64,000 nucleotides of DNA. Origin: an uncultured Bifidobacteriaceae bacterium. GTDB lineage: Bacteria > Actinomycetota > Actinomycetes > Actinomycetales > Bifidobacteriaceae. A program made the translations under genes and the position numbers. Location of the stretch: NCBI GenBank assembly GCA_946891915.1, contig CAMPNN010000001.1, forward strand, positions 62,001 to 126,000, read 5' to 3'. The first letter of the stretch is position 1, and every line of letters starts with the position of its first letter. Below, piece by piece: positions 1-8,909 of the stretch. Under the pieces are notes generated by a model. It did not search any database. It saw only the letters and a list, made by a program, of their open reading frames with translations, and was not told the origin of the DNA.

Positions 1-725
1 GCAATCCAGAAAACCCAAAGCTGTGATAGTGGATTAACCTCTAATTCGCGTAAGCTGGCGATTACGGCAATGCCAGTAGAGCGTGCAGGGTTAAGGCCGG
101 ATCCAGTAATTTGATAAGTCATAAAAGTTCCAGCAGCATACGCAATACCCATGTTAAGTGCGTAACCTTCATGAACCTTACCATCGTTGTCAGTTTGGCT
201 AATAGCAGCAGCCACTACTATAATCGAAGCAATAATTTCAACAACAAACGCTGTAACAATGCCGAAAGAAGCATTCACGCCTTTAAGCTGACTGTAAGAA
301 ATAGAACCGTTTTCAAAACCGTTCACAACTGGAGCAAACCAATTAACGTCTTTTACCATTTTTGTTTGTGGCAAAATAAAAACAAACAAGTTTGCCGCTA
401 TAATTGCGCCAATAACTTGCGCAACAATATACGAGAAACCTGCAAGTAGCGACGTGCGTGAAGTAAGCATAGAAGCAATAGTTACAGCAGGATTAACATG
501 CCCGCCGGAAACTTTAGCCGCAATAATAGACGCTGCAGCATAAGCAATGCCTGTGCCAATGCTAACCATCAAAATGTTAATACCGTACATTGCGGTTGCT
601 AAAGAATAAAAAGTGTAAATAGTAAACATTGCTAAAAAGCTTGCAATCAACTCTGTTGCCGCTCGAAGAATAAGCGGGGATTGTGATTTTTGCTTGTTAG
701 AAGATGTTTTTGGAGTGTGAATCAT
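1..725 (-). CDS. MIP-family aquaporin/glycerol channel, 3' end outside window
   Basis: A membrane channel for water or small uncharged solutes. I translated the minus strand from the ATG at 725; 241 residues are visible before the window edge, so the C-terminus is missing. Both hallmark NPA motifs are present, HVNPAVTIA near residues 77-85 and GLNPARSTG near 210-218, each within hydrophobic segments, and a short hydrophilic N-terminus of about 18 residues precedes the first membrane helix. AAGGA lies 5-9 bases before the ATG and supports this start. The gene is divergent from the pseudouridine synthase at 974. Water versus glycerol selectivity cannot be decided from what is visible; the two NPA boxes make the family secure. 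Confidence 0.85.
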   Translation of the reverse strand, partial: MIHTPKTSSNKQKSQSPLILRAATELIASFLAMFTIYTFYSLATAMYGINILMVSIGTGIAYAAASIIAAKVSGGHVNPAVTIASMLTSRTSLLAGFSYIVAQVIGAIIAANLFVFILPQTKMVKDVNWFAPVVNGFENGSISYSQLKGVNASFGIVTAFVVEIIASIIVVAAAISQTDNDGKVHEGYALNMGIAYAAGTFMTYQITGSGLNPARSTGIAVIASLRELEVNPLSQLWVFWI

Positions 726-778
726 AGCATTCCTTACTTGTAGGTTGTGTTGCTTTTGTTATTGCAACGTATTAAAAC

Positions 779-818
779 CTATGCTATAGTAGCACGGCTA
801 TGCCATACGGTAGCATAG
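779..818. promoter_or_regulatory. Inverted repeat in the aquaporin upstream region
   Basis: An 8-bp perfect inverted repeat, CTATGCTA at 779-786 and TAGCATAG at 811-818, encloses a second partial copy of the same motif (GGCTATGCC). It lies 54-93 bp before the aquaporin start and could be an operator or a cruciform. No regulator is recognised, so the function is inferred only from position and symmetry. Confidence 0.3.
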
Positions 819-973
819 AAAAACGTGGTAATTTTCTAATTTATTACAATTTGCATAAATAACCACGCATCATACAATTTTACGAAAAGCGAATTGCTGG
901 TATTCTGCGCATTTAGTTTTGATTATTAGCGCAAATAACTGCTTGCAATTCATGAGGTCACGTTGGGAGAACG

Positions 974-1747
974 ATGCCAAACGCATATTCCCGCGCCAAT
1001 CAGGCGCATTCAGATGACAACAACGCCATTCGACTGCAGAAGCTACTTGCGGAAGCGGGATTTGGTTCAAGACGCAAATGTGAAGAGATTATTCTTGACG
1101 GGCGTGTTGAAGTAGACGACGAATTGGTTACAACACTTGGTACTAGAGTAGATCCGAAGCGCCAAAAAGTGCGCGTTGACGGATCTCGCGTAAAGTTCAA
1201 CACAAAGCTTGTAACGCTTGCTTTGCACAAGCCTAAGCGAGTGTTGAGTGCTATGGACGATCCTAAAGGTCGCTTTACTTTGCGAGACATTGTGGGCGAC
1301 AAGTATGAGCGCATCTTCCACATGGGACGCTTGGATTACGATTCAGAAGGTCTTATTTTAATGACCAACGATGGTGAGCTAAGCCAGCATGTTATGCACC
1401 CAAAGTATGAGGTTGAAAAAACTTATATTGCAACTGTTGAAGGCAAAATAAACGGCATGGTTTGCCGACGCTTGGTTTCGCAAGGCGTAAATCTTGAAGA
1501 TGGTTGGATTAAGCTCGACCGTTGCGCAATAATCGACCAGAATCACGACACGACTATTGTAAAAGTCGTTTTGCACTCTGGTAAAAACCGTATTGTTCGC
1601 CGAATTTTTGGCGCTGTAGGCTACCCTGTAAAGCGCTTAGTTCGCACGCAAATCGGCCCTATTAAGTTGGGTGACTTAAAAGCTGGATCTTACCGTGTGC
1701 TTTCGCCTACAGAAGTGCGCTCGCTTTCTAAGGAGGTTGGCCTGTGA
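974..1747 (+). CDS. rluB: Ribosomal large-subunit pseudouridine synthase (RluB/RsuA family)
   Basis: Converts a uridine in rRNA to pseudouridine. The 257-residue protein has an N-terminal S4 RNA-binding domain (about residues 20-70, [18 protein letters not shown]) followed by the RsuA/RluB-type catalytic domain. The signature [19 protein letters not shown] near residue 118 carries the catalytic aspartate. Length fits the family. The ATG at 974 is preceded by GGGAGA at a normal distance. Its stop codon overlaps the GTG start of cmk-der by four bases, so the two are probably co-translated; the pairing of this enzyme with cmk and der is common in Gram-positive bacteria. RluB versus another member of the family is assigned by context. 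Confidence 0.88.
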   Translation: MPNAYSRANQAHSDDNNAIRLQKLLAEAGFGSRRKCEEIILDGRVEVDDELVTTLGTRVDPKRQKVRVDGSRVKFNTKLVTLALHKPKRVLSAMDDPKGRFTLRDIVGDKYERIFHMGRLDYDSEGLILMTNDGELSQHVMHPKYEVEKTYIATVEGKINGMVCRRLVSQGVNLEDGWIKLDRCAIIDQNHDTTIVKVVLHSGKNRIVRRIFGAVGYPVKRLVRTQIGPIKLGDLKAGSYRVLSPTEVRSLSKEVGL

Positions 1748-3936
1748 TTTGTGTAGCAATTGATGGACCAGCAGGAGTAGGCAAGTCTTCTACTTCTCGC
1801 GCTTTAGCGCAATATTACGGTTTTGCGTATCTTGATACGGGTGCCATGTATCGTGCGGCTGCATGGTGGTGCATGCAAAAAGGCATTGATTTAAGCACTC
1901 AGCTTTCTTTAGATGATGAAGGTCAGCCGACGAATCCTGCAGACGCTGAACGTTTTAACCAAATTGTTGAAGCTGTTGGCGCTCTGTTTACTGAAGATCA
2001 CGTAACTTTTAGCGTGGATCCAAAGAATCCTGTAGTAGCGGTTGATGGTGAGGATATTAGCGAAGAGTTGCGTTCCAGCGAAGTTTCTTCGCACGTATCT
2101 ACTGTTTCTTCAATTCCTGCAGTTCGCCGCATGCTTATTGCAGCTCAGCGCGCATATATTTCAGCTGAATCTGCGGATGATTCTTTCTCTAAAGGTGAGG
2201 GCATTGTTGCAGAAGGCCGTGATATTACTACTGTTGTGGCTCCTAATGCTCAAGTTCGAGTGCTGCTTACTGCGCGTGAAGAAGTGCGTCAAGCTCGCAG
2301 AAACAAGCAGGAGATTACGCAAGAAAGTTTGCAAAATAATCAATCTTCCGAAGAGGACGATATTCGCGCTCGCGACGCTAAAGATGCGAAAGTTACGAGT
2401 TTTCTTCAGGCTGCAGACGGCGTAACTACGCTAGATAATTCTGATTTAACTTTTGAACAGACGCTTGACGCGCTTGTTGAAATTGTTGATGCTGCTATTG
2501 AGCAGGACGAGTACGACCGTTATGCTGCGAATCTTGAAGGATACGATCTTGACGATGAAGATCGTGCGCTTCTTGCTGGAGATTTTGCAAGTAATGACGA
2601 AGCAAAAGATTCTAAAGCAGTTGGTGTAATAGCTGTAATTGGTAGACCAAACGTTGGAAAATCAACGCTTGTAAACCGTATTTTGGGTCATCGCGTGGCT
2701 GTTGTAGAAGACACTCCTGGCGTTACGAGGGATCGCGTAAGCTACGATGCTGAATGGGCTGGAACCAATTTTAAGCTGGTGGATACCGGCGGTTGGGAAG
2801 CCGACGTTGAAGGTATTGATTCTTCTATTGCTCAGCAGGCGCAGGTGGCTGTACGTTTAAGCGATGCTGTGATTTTCCTAGTGGACGGCCAAGTTGGTTT
2901 AACAGCCACAGACGAGCGAATTGTTTCAATGCTTCGAGCTGCAGGAAAACCTATTACTTTGGCTGTGAACAAGGTTGACGACGCTAGAAGCGAATATTTA
3001 ACTGCAGAGTTTTGGAAGCTTGGCATGGGTGAGCCTTACGGAATTTCTGCAATGCACGGCAGAGGCGTTGGAGATTTGCTTGACGCTGCCCTTAACTCTT
3101 TGAAGAAAGCGAATAAAACTTCAGGATTCTTAACTCCAGAAGGATTGCGCAGAGTTGCTTTAGTAGGTAGACCAAACGTTGGCAAGTCTTCGCTTTTGAA
3201 CCATTTGGCTCACGAGGAGCGCGCTGTTGTAAACGACTTGGCTGGCACTACTCGTGACCCTGTTGATGAAGTTGTGCGAGTTGATGGCGAAGACTGGCTT
3301 TTTATTGACACGGCTGGTATTAAGCGCAGGCCGCATAAGTTGACTGGCGCTGAATACTATTCTTCACTTCGTACTCAGGCTGCTATTGAGCGTTCGGAAC
3401 TTGCGTTGATTCTTTTCGATTCTTCTCAGCCTATTGCAGAGCAGGATTTGAAAGTTATGAGCCAAGCAGTTGACTCAGGTCGCGCAATCGTACTTGTGTT
3501 TAACAAGTGGGATTTAATGGACGAGTTTTCCAGGCAGCGCATGGAAAGATTGTGGAAGACTGAGTTTGAGCGCGTTACTTGGGCTGAGCGCGTGAATCTT
3601 TCTGCAAAAACAGGCTGGCATACGAACCGTCTTGCGCGCGCTATGCGAACAGCTTTAGATAGCTGGGATAAGCGTATTCCTACAGGCAAGCTTAACGCTT
3701 TCTTAGGTCGTATTCAGTCTGCTCATCCACATCCTTTGCGAGGTGGCAAGCAGGCTAGAATTTTGTTCGCAACTCAAGCTTCTACTAAGCCTCCGCGTTT
3801 CGTAATTTTCGCAACCGGATTCTTAGAGCACGGATACCGTCGCTTTATTGAGCGATCTCTTCGCGAAGAATTTGGATTCGAAGGAACTCCTATTCAAATC
3901 TCCGTAAAAGTGCGAGATAAGAAGAAGCGAAAGTAA
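1744..3936 (+). CDS. cmk-der: Fused cytidylate kinase / ribosome-assembly GTPase Der
   Basis: One 730-residue polypeptide carries two enzymes. Residues 1 to about 250 are cytidylate kinase (P-loop GPAGVGKSS at 8-16, [11 protein letters not shown], and EGRDITTVV), which phosphorylates CMP and dCMP. Residues from about 290 are the double GTPase Der/EngA, used in 50S ribosome assembly, with two G1 loops GRPNVGKS near 300 and 475, TPGVTRD and AGTTRDP switch regions, NKVD and NKWDL G4 motifs, and the C-terminal KH-like domain. An acidic linker joins them. The start is the GTG overlapping the upstream stop. Such fusions are known in bifidobacteria. A tandem duplication covers the 3' end and stop codon. 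Confidence 0.93.
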   Translation: MICVAIDGPAGVGKSSTSRALAQYYGFAYLDTGAMYRAAAWWCMQKGIDLSTQLSLDDEGQPTNPADAERFNQIVEAVGALFTEDHVTFSVDPKNPVVAVDGEDISEELRSSEVSSHVSTVSSIPAVRRMLIAAQRAYISAESADDSFSKGEGIVAEGRDITTVVAPNAQVRVLLTAREEVRQARRNKQEITQESLQNNQSSEEDDIRARDAKDAKVTSFLQAADGVTTLDNSDLTFEQTLDALVEIVDAAIEQDEYDRYAANLEGYDLDDEDRALLAGDFASNDEAKDSKAVGVIAVIGRPNVGKSTLVNRILGHRVAVVEDTPGVTRDRVSYDAEWAGTNFKLVDTGGWEADVEGIDSSIAQQAQVAVRLSDAVIFLVDGQVGLTATDERIVSMLRAAGKPITLAVNKVDDARSEYLTAEFWKLGMGEPYGISAMHGRGVGDLLDAALNSLKKANKTSGFLTPEGLRRVALVGRPNVGKSSLLNHLAHEERAVVNDLAGTTRDPVDEVVRVDGEDWLFIDTAGIKRRPHKLTGAEYYSSLRTQAAIERSELALILFDSSQPIAEQDLKVMSQAVDSGRAIVLVFNKWDLMDEFSRQRMERLWKTEFERVTWAERVNLSAKTGWHTNRLARAMRTALDSWDKRIPTGKLNAFLGRIQSAHPHPLRGGKQARILFATQASTKPPRFVIFATGFLEHGYRRFIERSLREEFGFEGTPIQISVKVRDKKKRK

Positions 3937-4005
3937 AGTCGCGAATAAAGTGAAACTAAAGCGAAAGTAAAGTCGCAATAAAGTCGCGAATAAAGTTAAG
4001 TAGGA
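3927..4005 (+). repeat. Tandem duplication across the cmk-der stop codon
   Basis: The unit GCGAAAGTAAAGTCGC starts in the last codons of cmk-der (3927) and recurs from 3961, with further shorter copies of GTCGCGAATAAAGT up to about 4005. The repeat contains the TAA stop, so the spacer before the next gene is largely copies of the coding end. Confidence 0.7.
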
Positions 4006-4011
4006 GCGCAT

Positions 4012-6540
4012 ATGGCTGGATTAGGCGAGTTAGCTCTTGATTTGCATCATGCTACCGAAGACGAGATTTTTCAAGCGTTTGTTGATTGGGTTAAAGACAA
4101 CAAGCACGTGGACTTGTGGCAGCATCAAGAAGAATCCATTATGGATCTGCTTGCAGGAGACCACGTAATCTTAAACACTCCAACAGGTTCCGGAAAATCT
4201 CTTGTTGCGCTCGGTATGCATTTTGCAGCACTCGCCACAGGCAGACGCTCCTACTATACTGCGCCAATCAAAGCGCTCGTATCCGAAAAATTCTTCGACC
4301 TAGTTGCTATTTTCGGGCGCGATAACGTCGGTATGATTACTGGCGACTCGCATATTAACGCGGATGCTCCAATAATCTGCTGCACTGCGGAAATCTTAGC
4401 AAATCAAGCGTTACGTGAAGGCGCAAATGCTGAAGTTGACTGCGTTGCAATGGATGAATTCCACTACTATGGAGACCCAGAGCGCGGATGGGCTTGGCAA
4501 GTGCCGCTACTTACTCTTCCAAACACGCAATTCTTACTTATGAGCGCAACTCTTGGCGACGTAACGGATATTGCAGAACGCTTAGAAAAATCAACAAAAC
4601 GAAGCGTCGATATTATTGCTGACGCGCCTAGACCAATCCCACTCGAATACGAGTACACAGATAAGCCTCTTGCTGCAACTGTAGAACTCTTATTTAACAA
4701 GGGTTTAACGCCGATTTACGTAGTTCACTTTTCGCAAGATGCAGCACTTGAAACCGCGCAAGCGCTCGCAAGCACGGGAGTTTCAAGCAAAGAACAGCGA
4801 GATAAAATCGCTCAAGCGATTAAAGGCACAAAGTTTACTACCGGATTTGGCAAAATCTTACAAAGATTATTGCGCACTGGTGTTGGTGTGCATCATGCTG
4901 GCATGCTTCCGCGCTACCGCAGGCTCGTCGAACAGCTTGCGCAGCAAGGATTACTACCTGTTATTTGTGGCACGGACACGCTCGGAGTTGGAATTAATGT
5001 GCCAATTCACTCTGTTGTGCTTACAGCTCTTACAAAGTTTGATGGGAACCGTAGCCGTAAGCTTCGCGCTCGCGAATTTCACCAAATTGCAGGCCGCGCA
5101 GGCAGAATGGGTTTCGATACTGAGGGCTTAGTTGTAGCTGAGGCTCCAGAGTTTGAGATTGAAAACGCGCGCGCTGTTGCAAAAGCTGGGAACGATCCTA
5201 AAAAGCTTAAAAAAGTTAAGCGTAAGAAGGCTCCAGAAGGTTTTGTTGTATGGGGTGAGACAACATTTACCAAGCTTATTGAAAGCGCTCCAGAAACTTT
5301 GAACCCGCACATGGTTGTAACACATTCGATGGTTTTGAACGAAGTTACGCAAGGTGGGGATGCTCGCGCTCGCGTTGAAAAACTTATTGAAGATAGTGCG
5401 CAAAAGCCACAGGATAAAGAGAAACTTCTTGAGCGCTGCGACGATATTTTCCAAACATTGCTCGATACTCAAGTGATTGAATGTAAAGAGTATGCGGATG
5501 GTTCGTGCGATTATGAGCTTGATGTTGCAATGCCTGAAGGTTTTGCTTTAGATCAGCCGCTTTCGCCGTTCTTGCTTGCGGCTTTGGAATTGCTTGATCC
5601 TGAATCTCCAAGCTACGCGCTTGACGTGATTTCCATGGTTGAAGCAACTCTGGATGACCCTAGGCCTGTGCTTCGCGCTCAAGAGCGCAAAGCTCGCGAT
5701 GCTGCAATGGCCGGAATGAAGGATGATGGTGTTGACTACGAAGAGCGCATGGAACGCTTAGCTGAAGTTAGCTACCCTAAACCTTTGGAAGATTTGCTAA
5801 CTCCTGCTTTTGCGCAATATCGCAAGGATGTGCCGTGGGCAAACGACTACTGGATTAAGCCAAAATCTGTGCTTCGAGACATGGTAGAAACAGCATCCGA
5901 TTTTACCGGCTATATTTCGCGCTATGGCATTGCTAGAAGTGAGGGAACGCTTCTTCGCTACCTTTCTGACGCTTACCGTTCTCTTGCGCGTACCGTGCCG
6001 GAAGATATGCTTAACGAAGAATTGCGTGATATTATTTCTTGGCTTCGTCTTGTTGTGCGTTCGATTGATTCTAGTTTGGTTGATGAGTGGGAGAGTGCAG
6101 GCGGCTCGGATGCTGAAGCTAATGCTGTAACTATGGCTGCGCCTGGAACTTCCGAGTCTGTAGTTGAAGATCGTAGGGGACTTATTGTGCTTATTCGAAA
6201 CGCAATGTTCCGTCGCGTGCAACTTATGGATTTGGAAGATGCGGATGCTTTAGGTGAGCTTGACAAAGCTTGGGGTTACGGCGTTCACGAGTGGAATGAT
6301 GTGCTTGACGATTACTACGATGAGCACGAGTATGTTGGTATCGACGCTAAGGCTCGAAGCGGCGACTTGTTTATTCTTGACGATTCGCTTGAAAAAAGTG
6401 AGCATTCTTGGAAAGTTCGGCAGATTATCGACGATTCAGACGGCGACCATAATTGGGCTATTACCGGCATTGTTGATTTGGATACGACTCAAGATGAAGG
6501 CGAAGTTGTGTTCTTCGATTACCAAGTTTCGCACGTGTAG
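4012..6540 (+). CDS. DEAD/DEAH-box RNA helicase with DUF3516 C-terminal region
   Basis: A Ski2-like superfamily 2 helicase of 842 residues. Walker A is TPTGSGKS (56-63), the Walker B box is DEFH (148-151), motif III is SATLGD near 178, and the arginine-finger motif is QIAGRAGRMG near 362. After the helicase core comes a long region, about residues 400-842, that resembles the DUF3516 domain attached to such helicases in actinobacteria. The likely role is ATP-driven RNA unwinding or remodelling; the substrate is unknown. AGGAG lies 5-9 bases before the ATG. It follows cmk-der after a repeat-filled 75-bp gap, and a second Ski2-like helicase (helY) is encoded at 42.5 kb. Confidence 0.85.
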   Translation: MAGLGELALDLHHATEDEIFQAFVDWVKDNKHVDLWQHQEESIMDLLAGDHVILNTPTGSGKSLVALGMHFAALATGRRSYYTAPIKALVSEKFFDLVAIFGRDNVGMITGDSHINADAPIICCTAEILANQALREGANAEVDCVAMDEFHYYGDPERGWAWQVPLLTLPNTQFLLMSATLGDVTDIAERLEKSTKRSVDIIADAPRPIPLEYEYTDKPLAATVELLFNKGLTPIYVVHFSQDAALETAQALASTGVSSKEQRDKIAQAIKGTKFTTGFGKILQRLLRTGVGVHHAGMLPRYRRLVEQLAQQGLLPVICGTDTLGVGINVPIHSVVLTALTKFDGNRSRKLRAREFHQIAGRAGRMGFDTEGLVVAEAPEFEIENARAVAKAGNDPKKLKKVKRKKAPEGFVVWGETTFTKLIESAPETLNPHMVVTHSMVLNEVTQGGDARARVEKLIEDSAQKPQDKEKLLERCDDIFQTLLDTQVIECKEYADGSCDYELDVAMPEGFALDQPLSPFLLAALELLDPESPSYALDVISMVEATLDDPRPVLRAQERKARDAAMAGMKDDGVDYEERMERLAEVSYPKPLEDLLTPAFAQYRKDVPWANDYWIKPKSVLRDMVETASDFTGYISRYGIARSEGTLLRYLSDAYRSLARTVPEDMLNEELRDIISWLRLVVRSIDSSLVDEWESAGGSDAEANAVTMAAPGTSESVVEDRRGLIVLIRNAMFRRVQLMDLEDADALGELDKAWGYGVHEWNDVLDDYYDEHEYVGIDAKARSGDLFILDDSLEKSEHSWKVRQIIDDSDGDHNWAITGIVDLDTTQDEGEVVFFDYQVSHV

Positions 6541-6560
6541 TGCTGTAAACTGTTGTAAAC

Positions 6561-6590
6561 TTGCTTTGGTTGGCAATTTATAACTATAAT
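6561..6590 (+). promoter_or_regulatory. Putative rarA promoter
   Basis: A perfect TATAAT at 6585-6590 with TTGCTT at 6561-6566 (18-bp spacer) directly precedes the LexA-type box. It would start transcription within that box. Both elements are visible; use of the promoter is inferred. Confidence 0.6.
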
Positions 6591-6604
6591 CGAACGTTTG
6601 TTCT
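6591..6604 (+). promoter_or_regulatory. LexA/SOS box upstream of rarA
   Basis: CGAAC-GTTT-GTTCT matches the Gram-positive and actinobacterial LexA operator CGAAC(N4)GTTCG with one mismatch in the last base. It abuts the TATAAT element, a position where bound LexA would block initiation. A nearly identical box lies before uvrA. Confidence 0.7.
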
Positions 6605-6627
6605 ATATGTATTGTAAGCTGGTATTT

Positions 6628-8001
6628 ATGGAGCAGGATTTATTTGCAGCAAGTAGCGCACCTAACGATGTAACGCGTCCGTTGGCTGTGCGAATGCGTC
6701 CAAGTAGTATTGACGACGTTCTTGGGCAATCTCATGCTCTAAAAGAAGGTTCGCCTTTGCGTAGGCTTGCAAATCCGCAGTCTAAAGGTTCTCTTACTTC
6801 GCCAAGTTCGGTTGTGCTTTTTGGTCCTCCGGGAGTTGGAAAAACTACTCTTGCGTATATTGTTGCTCGCCAATCTGGGCGCGTTTTTGAAGAGCTTTCT
6901 GCTGTAACGTCTGGCGTTAAGGATGTTCGTGCAGTGCTTGATCGCGCGCACGAGCGTTTGGTTAGCAAAGGTCAAGAAACAGTACTTTTTATTGACGAAG
7001 TTCATCGTTTTTCTAAATCTCAGCAGGATGCTTTGCTTCCAAGCGTAGAAAATCGTGACGTAACTTTTATTGGAGCTACAACCGAAAACCCAAGTTTTTC
7101 AATAATTAAGCCGCTGCTTAGTAGATCTGTAGTAGTAAAACTTGAGTCTCTTAGTGTAGAAGATTTACATACGCTTATAGAACGCGCTATTTCAAGCGAA
7201 AATGGTCTTAATAATCAGCTTAAAATTGACGAAGACGCAATAGATTCTATTATTCGTTTAAGCGGTGGAGATGCGCGCAAAACTCTTACTATTTTAGAAG
7301 CTGCAGCAGGAGCAATAACAGGAGATTCTGCTTTACAGTACGGCAAAAAGAAGCCTGTTATTACTGCCAGTATTGTGTCTAACGTAATGGATACAACTAC
7401 TGTTCGCTACGACAAAGATGGCGATGATCATTACGACGTGATTTCTGCTTTTATTAAATCGATGCGCGGAAGCGACGTTGATGCTTCTTTGCATTATTTA
7501 GCGCGAATGCTTCGAGCTGGGGAAGACCCGCGTTTTATTGCTAGGCGAATTATGATTGCTGCTGCCGAAGAAGTTGGTATGGCAGCTCCTCAAATTTTGC
7601 AAGTAACTGTTGCTGCAGCTCAAGCTGTAGCTTTAATTGGCATGCCGGAAGCGCGCATTATTCTTTCGGAAGCTGTGATTGCTGTAGCAACTGCTCCTAA
7701 ATCGAACGCAAGCTACAATGCTATTAATCAGGCTTTGCAAGATGTTGATGCTGGAAATATTGGTCAAGTGCCTCTTCATTTGCGAAACGCTCCAACTAAA
7801 CTAATGAAAAGTTGGGGGAATCACGAAGGATACCAGTATGCGCATGATTGCCCGGATGCTGTGGCGTCGCAACAGTATATGCCAGACGAGCTTGTTGGCC
7901 GCGAATACTATCATCCATCAAACCGTGGCTACGAGCACGAGCTCACTCAGCGCTTATCTCAAATCCGCACCATTCTTCACAAATCTATCGATAATAATTA
8001 A
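6628..8001 (+). CDS. rarA: Replication-associated recombination protein A (RarA/MgsA)
   Basis: A clamp-loader-like AAA+ ATPase that acts at stalled replication forks. The protein is 457 residues from the chosen ATG: Walker A GPPGVGKT (66-73), Walker B VLFIDEVHRF (about 119-128), sensor motif TTENPSF, and a C-terminal tetramerisation region with AAEEVGMAAP and the conserved tail around NHEGYQYAHD. The frame stays open upstream to an ATG at 6607 and a TTG at 6598; I chose 6628 because the family's N-terminal sequence begins there, although no good Shine-Dalgarno is visible. A LexA-type box and a TATAAT lie just upstream. A strong palindromic terminator follows. Confidence 0.9.
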   Translation: MEQDLFAASSAPNDVTRPLAVRMRPSSIDDVLGQSHALKEGSPLRRLANPQSKGSLTSPSSVVLFGPPGVGKTTLAYIVARQSGRVFEELSAVTSGVKDVRAVLDRAHERLVSKGQETVLFIDEVHRFSKSQQDALLPSVENRDVTFIGATTENPSFSIIKPLLSRSVVVKLESLSVEDLHTLIERAISSENGLNNQLKIDEDAIDSIIRLSGGDARKTLTILEAAAGAITGDSALQYGKKKPVITASIVSNVMDTTTVRYDKDGDDHYDVISAFIKSMRGSDVDASLHYLARMLRAGEDPRFIARRIMIAAAEEVGMAAPQILQVTVAAAQAVALIGMPEARIILSEAVIAVATAPKSNASYNAINQALQDVDAGNIGQVPLHLRNAPTKLMKSWGNHEGYQYAHDCPDAVASQQYMPDELVGREYYHPSNRGYEHELTQRLSQIRTILHKSIDNN

Positions 8002-8010
8002 ACATAATAA

Positions 8011-8046
8011 TTAAAAGGCTTCTTAGAATTCTAAGAAGCCTTTTAA
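8011..8046. terminator. Bidirectional terminator between rarA and yhbY
   Basis: A 36-bp perfect palindrome centred at 8028.5 (AAAAGGCTTCTTAG arm) flanked by A and T runs on both sides. It would end rarA on the plus strand and yhbY on the minus strand. Confidence 0.85.
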
Positions 8047-8076
8047 TACAGTACTAATATTTTTTTTAAGTTACTT

Positions 8077-8382
8077 TTATTCGCGCACAAGCATAATGTG
8101 GTCAACGTTGTCGAGTGTAGATACGCGGAACAGCACAAAACGATTGCCAATAACTTGCACAACTTCGGCGCCAAGCTTTTGAGCAAGTGCATCAGCTGCT
8201 TCTTTAGCGCTTAATCCGGAACCATCTTGCACAGCGCACTTCATAAGCTCGTGGTACTGCATGGTTTCGTCTGCCTGCTTCACAGCCGCATCAGTAATGT
8301 CGTTCTTGCCAACGTACAAAAGTGGGCTTAGCGTATTAGCAAGCGCGCGAAGCTGCTTCGTCTGCTTTTTAGTCAATGCCAT
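8077..8382 (-). CDS. yhbY: YhbY/CRM-domain RNA-binding protein
   Basis: A small RNA-binding protein of the CRS1-YhbY family, associated in other bacteria with pre-50S ribosome assembly. From the chosen start it is 101 residues and consists of one CRM domain: LTKKQTKQLRALAN at the N-terminus, the LYVGKNDIT loop in place of the usual GxxG-bearing turn, and the conserved VQVIGNRFVLFR near the end. GAAAGGAC precedes the ATG at 8382; the frame extends seven codons further but that stretch contains the ribosome-binding site. It is convergent with rarA and shares the palindromic terminator. Confidence 0.88.
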   Translation of the reverse strand: MALTKKQTKQLRALANTLSPLLYVGKNDITDAAVKQADETMQYHELMKCAVQDGSGLSAKEAADALAQKLGAEVVQVIGNRFVLFRVSTLDNVDHIMLVRE

Positions 8383-8617
8383 AAGGCGTCCTTTCAAATG
8401 CAAGTTTAATTAAGTTTATTAATCAAGTTTAATTAAACAAAAGTATTGCATGAATTACATAAATGCTTAACGGATTATACAGTATATTGCGAATTATTGC
8501 ATATTAAAAATTTACCAAGCACTTTCATATTATTCGTGCCGTAAAAGTGTCTATAGTTTTATTTACACCTTAATTGTGCGTTATTCAGTCGCATGGATAT
8601 TAGTGTGGTAGAGATTT

Positions 8618-8701
8618 GAGATTTTTCGCACTGAACGAAGGCGGACGTCAGAGCCGAAGGCTGCTGACAAGCCGAGCGAAGAAGAAAAATCGAAAAATCT
8701 C
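8618..8701. ncRNA. Structured element A (stem-loop, possible RNA)
   Basis: GAGATTTTTCG (8618-8628) pairs perfectly with CGAAAAATCTC (8691-8701). Inside is a second strong hairpin: GTCAGAGCC (8647-8655), GAA loop, GGCT-G-CTGAC (8659-8668). It could be a 3' UTR structure of the minus-strand ECF operon or an independent RNA. Structure is seen; transcription is inferred. Confidence 0.4.
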
Positions 8702-8737
8702 TGCGATAAGACACGGTTATTAACGATTAAGCACGCA

Positions 8738-8878
8738 GAGTTTGGGGGATTTCTCTACGAGAACTAAAAGAGGACTGAGGAAGCAACATTCTTTAAAGAA
8801 CAAAGCAGACACAAAAAGCCTCTAACAGCCAAAGCGACGAAGGACGGGACGTTCGAGGAGAGAAATCCCACCAAACTC
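8738..8878. ncRNA. Structured element B (long-range stem, possible RNA)
   Basis: GAGTTTGGGGGATTTCTCT (8738-8756) pairs with 8859-8878 over 19 base pairs with one bulged A. GAAC (8761-8764) and GTTC (8851-8854) extend it inward, and the enclosed 90 or so bases include TTCTTTAAAGAA. It lies 32 bp beyond the 3' end of the fused ECF gene. No Rfam family is recognised by eye. Confidence 0.4.
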
Positions 8879-8909
8879 GCGCCACATTAAACAAGAACAG
8901 TAAATCAAG

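Larger units (their letters stand above)
8383..8909. other. Long intergenic region with two large stem-loops
   Basis: About 530 bp between yhbY and the riboflavin ECF operon, both on the minus strand. The part next to yhbY is AT-rich and should hold its promoter. The part at 8608-8882 is higher in GC and purine-rich and holds two successive long imperfect inverted repeats, listed separately. I see no plausible ORF on either strand. Confidence 0.6.

Noticed and set aside
2042-2425. Leucine- and cysteine-rich ORF within cmk-der
   Set aside because: It is a shifted reading of the cytidylate kinase coding sequence without a ribosome-binding site or family features.
6598-6627. TTG or ATG starts of RarA upstream of 6628
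   Set aside because: They add residues unlike the family and begin within or next to the LexA-type box and the presumed transcription start. The upstream ATG at 6607 cannot be fully excluded.
8851-8880. tRNA-like 3' arm (GTTCGAGG...)
   Set aside because: No matching D-arm, anticodon arm or acceptor stem could be built; the sequence is explained by the long stem of element B.
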